DNA of 64,000 nt from Bettongia penicillata ogilbyi (Eukaryota > Chordata > Mammalia > Diprotodontia > Potoroidae), in NCBI GenBank assembly GCA_023548195.1, contig JAJHZJ010000808.1, positions 4,631,182-4,695,181 of the forward strand, written 5' to 3'. A program made the position numbers and the translations under genes. Positions 60,541-64,000 of the stretch are shown here, one piece after another (position 1 is the first letter of the stretch; each line of letters begins with the position of its first letter). Under the pieces are notes generated by a model. The model saw only the letters and a list, made by a program, of their open reading frames with translations, searched no databases and was not told where the DNA came from.

Positions 60541-61539
60541 AAAATTCAAAGTGGAGAATTCTTATTTTTCTTTGCTTATAATATGAATAAAGGTCCATAG
60601 CCTATTTCAGACACAAAGATGATCTTAGTGACCTATCATTAGTGGGGTATGTGCTTTGAATAATTTTTCCAGTAGCAGTAATCTGTCAAGTAAAATATAT
60701 CAAAGAGAATCTTGAACACATTAACACTTTTTGGAAATGGATGTCTTAGAAGGGAGGTAAATTAAGTAGTAGGAGAATATTTTGAAAACTTTTTAACACG
60801 TAGAAAGTGAGACATCATGAACTCATCATCTGTCCCCAATTCTTACCTCCAGGATCCAATTTCACTTTAAATTGCATTGTTTGGTTCTTAATTACCACTA
60901 ATTTCTTCTCTACTTCTCTATTCCTCAATTGGTTACAATTAAAATGGTTATGTGAAAAGAGAAAATCCAGTTCTCCCATAGAAAACACAACACAAACTTG
61001 AAATAGGACCAGAAAGACTGATGCTAATACAAAAAGCCCTTACAAAGCAAATTTCTCTGTCTAGTTCTGAACTCCATGAACAAGTTGAGAGAGGGGCAAA
61101 GACTTAGCAGAGGAGCTGAATGCTCATGTAGCGTAAATATGGCAGATCTTGAGGGGATTAGAACCATGGAAACCAGCCCAAACTCCCTCATCCCATCCAG
61201 AAGCCAACAGAGGCAGGAGAAAGAAGGGGATCTAGTACAACTCCCCACATGTGGACATGAAGTCACCCAGCCCCAAGCCCTGGCTTGTCATAGCAAAGCA
61301 AGGACTAGTGGGCAAATGAAGTAAAAAAAATGAAGTAGAGAGAAGCACCAAACATTAGCGCCACTCCGTTCACTAACAAAACAATGACTAACAAAAGATA
61401 CATAAAGTTAACATGAAGGGGCAACAAAATTCTGGTCAATTTGAATAAACAATGGATTGTAAGCAACATATGACAAAAGTTAAAGGGCACACCTCTCCTT
61501 TTTGCTGTTTTGGTTTTCTCAAGGAATGTACTGTGCTAC

Positions 61540-61960
61540 AGGAATTAATAGTCTAATGGGAGAAGGCAACATGAAAACTATATATAAACAAATGCTCTGG
61601 AAAAAAGGAAGATCATCTCAAAGGATAGGCACTAACACTGTATAATCATCAGGAAAGGTTTCATGTTGAAGAAGTGATTTTAGTTGAGAATTTAAGGAAG
61701 CCAGGAGGCAAAGATGAGGAGGAAAAGAGTCCAGGAATAGGATACAGCCAGTGATAATGTCTGCAATCAGGCGATGGAGCGCTGTGTGCAAGGAACAGAA
61801 AGGAGGAGAGTCCATGGAGTACGAGGAGGGGAGGAAGGTGAAAAAAGACTGCAAAGGTATAAATGGGCCCGCTTATAAGTCAAACAGTGTTTTACAGTTT
61901 ATTTGGGAGAAAGCTATTAGATGCTCTTTACAATATTTGCATCTTGGGTATTAGCTTTTG
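61540..61960 (-). repeat. Antisense L2-type fragment
   Basis: 'atcaggaaaggtttcatgtt', 'gaatttaaggaagccaggag', 'gcaaagatgaggaggaaaag', 'caaggaacagaaaggaggag'. Confidence 0.68.
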
Positions 61961-63529
61961 GGACATGGATGAAAGGACAAGAAAAATAATAAAAGGCAAT
62001 TCTTTTCAATTTCACTTCCGATTTGGTCTCCCATTTCACCTGGAGTCATCTGAGGAGTAACATGTTCCTAAAAAACAAAAGGTAATAGGAAAAGCTAATC
62101 CCCAACTACTCTGATGGAAGTCTGCACTTTGATGTTAAAGTAAGAATTAGAATTTGGACAGGCATGTACATCGATATTAAGTCTAAAAATCTAATCAACT
62201 CATTTATATCCTCTATATGGTACCATGGAGAAAAATACCCTTCTCTGTGTCTCTCATCTATAATTATATGACCAAGGGTAAGCTAGCTGTTGGATGTCTT
62301 CTTCAAAAGAAGAAGCGATGAAGGAATCCCAGACCAGATACTCCAGACTGAAACAGGTGGCAACAGAACACAGGAAGCCATTTTAACACACAGGACCATT
62401 ATGGTTTACTGAGAGATGGAAACAGAGAAAAGGTTCAGATTATAGAAGAAATGCTTGTAAACAACAGGGACAAAATTTTGCTGCTTCATGGAACAGAGTT
62501 TGGTTAATAAAGTTCAACTGCCTTGTTATCTTCACTAAGTTCCTTCTCTTGGCTCCGACCCAGACAGACCACTATCCTGCACATCCTAAAGATGGCACCA
62601 GCAAGATTAGTCATCTTCACTATCGACAGAATCAATAAACTCAAATCATTAATAGGGGTTTTTGTCAACTATAAAAAATTTCCAACACATAAGTGTAGGG
62701 ATTAAGAGTGGAGTATTTTGTTAGGATGGGGTGTCTCTAAACAAATAATTTTGCATTTTTAAAGTGTGGCTTATAATAAAGTCTGTATAAAACAGTGTGG
62801 CAATGGTTTTATAACATTCTCCTCCAGCTGGCAGCCTCACTGCTAACCAGATATATTATAGCAATAAATTCCATTCAATATCATGTACTATAATTTAGAT
62901 GCTGGATTTGGCAAGAAAATTAGCAAATTCAGGAATTAAATTTCCATTCAAGTGAAAGCATCTCAGCACCCAATCCTCAACAGACAACATTCTATCAAAG
63001 TCCAAGTTAAGATAGAAATGAACTAGAGTATAACTGCACCATCTATAAAAAGTGAAATGTGTCCAGTCAACAGTAAACCTACTATTCTTACTCCCTGGTT
63101 TTTGATTGTTTCACAGAGACACACAGGAGAAGGGGAGCAACAAAAAATAGGGAGCAACAAAACATGAATCTTTCTTTCCCTCTTATACATTTAGATGGAA
63201 ACAAGTACAACTGGCACTAGATTCTTTCATGGTGAACAGACTTCATGGTGGACTATATGGAACCAATTTTCTTTAAAATTATTTTTTTCAGGGTCATGGA
63301 TATAATTTCCCCTACAGCCATGAGCACAAAACCAAGGATTACAGAATTGGCACTATTCTATTAGTAGTTTCAACTCTCCCAAAGGTCATAAATTTGGCAA
63401 TTTTGAATAAGGTGGTTTGATTTATAATCTATTTGCAATATTTAGATGAAAAGTATTTATGAAGCTAGTTAAAAATGACCAAATTAAATATTGACAGAGC
63501 TGTGAGAAATAAATATGAAATAAAGAGGA

Positions 63530-64000
63530 GAGTTGGGAATTGGTACAATTTCTTTGGAAAGAAACATGATAATATTCAATAGATTTAAAAATTGTTTAAT
63601 CTAGTGATTTCACAACCATGATAGCACCTTAAAGACTTTTTTCCTGTTAGCAAAATATTATCTGTATAAAAATATTTGTAGCAGCTTTATTCATAACGGC
63701 AAAAAATTTAGAATATCTCATATGCCTAACAATTGGAGAATGGCTGATTGAACTGTATAATATCAGTACAATGGAGAATTATTCTGCTGTAAGAAAGACA
63801 ACTCTGAAGATTACTAAGAAATATGCAAAGACATACAGAATAAGAAAACATTACAAATGACAACTATAACTAAAAAAATAGCAATAGTATTAATGAAATC
63901 TGGAAAAAAGAAGAGGACAAGAGGACATTCATTCAAGTTATTATGTATAATTGGAAAAATGGTAAATAATTCTATAAATATGTTCTGTTATCTAGACTAG
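63530..64000 (+). repeat. LINE 3' region (L1-like), runs off the window
   Basis: 'atatttgtagcagctttatt', 'aacaattggagaatggctga', 'tacaatggagaattattctg' are a typical LINE 3' block. Same family style as 15430-16105. Confidence 0.6.

Larger units (their letters stand above)
46875..64000 (-). other. APBB2: APBB2 intron upstream of the WW exon (partial, at least 17.1 kb)
   Basis: No APBB2 exon was found here; the exon that supplies the first base of the split Thr codon before DIW lies beyond 64000. Contents: SINE/MIR remnants (47.7, 48.97-49.24, 50.99, 52.27, 54.18, 54.47, 57.96, 59.65 kb), a hAT element (48.07 kb), L2 relics (48.85-49.71 sense; 49.72-50.13, 51.31-51.62, 54.61-56.59, 61.54-61.96 antisense; 60.41 sense tail), and a LINE tail at the right edge. 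Stretches with nothing I can name: 52.5-53.9, 58.1-59.1, 60.55-61.5 and 62.0-63.5 kb. 50.22-50.56 and 56.79-57.26 kb are repeat-free and compositionally richer; I cannot assign them. Confidence 0.8.

Overview
This is a stretch of mammalian chromosomal DNA, most likely marsupial. It is AT-rich and intronic, with no operons and no long open frames. It is crowded with interspersed repeats. The abundant tRNA-headed SINEs whose bodies read like 'gaggaaactgaggcaaacag', the many L2/CR1-type LINE relics and the non-autonomous hAT elements are of types I associate with marsupial genomes. The species call is inference from repeat content.

The only gene I can support is APBB2 (FE65-like 1, amyloid-beta precursor protein-binding family B member 2), on the minus strand. 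Five consecutive internal coding exons are visible, in transcript order: the WW-domain exon (46666-46874), a 63-nt exon (41795-41857), an 86-nt exon (41288-41373), a 61-nt acidic-linker exon (41130-41190) and, after an intron of about 37 kb, the exon that opens the first PTB domain (3882-4028). Phases join perfectly (1>0, 0>0, 0>2, 2>0, 0>0) and every boundary has an AG acceptor. Four donors are GT. The 63-nt exon has a GC donor. The upstream N-terminal exon(s) and the downstream PTB1/PTB2 exons lie outside the window.

Region by region: 1-3881 is intron 3' of the PTB1 exon. 4029-41129 is the giant intron, with a foldback hAT element (4935-5107), nested SINEs (10.6-11.1 kb and 12.7 kb), a TTTC microsatellite (17.4-17.7 kb), a long L2 LINE relic (about 25.6-28.0 kb), a solo retroviral LTR with a 4-bp target duplication (33866-34332), a hAT element inside a SINE (36.7 kb), a 37-bp tandem repeat (39.6 kb) and a CR1/L3 relic split by a SINE (40.0-40.9 kb). 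41.1-41.9 kb is a compact cluster of three small exons. 41858-46665 is a quiet intron. 46875-64000 is upstream intron with L2 relics in both orientations, SINEs and a young 112-bp retroposed insertion with a 16-bp target duplication.

I found no new multi-gene system. The most interesting items are the GC-AG, frame-preserving 63-nt exon beside the WW domain, several datable nested insertions, and a few repeat-free islands with candidate regulatory motifs.
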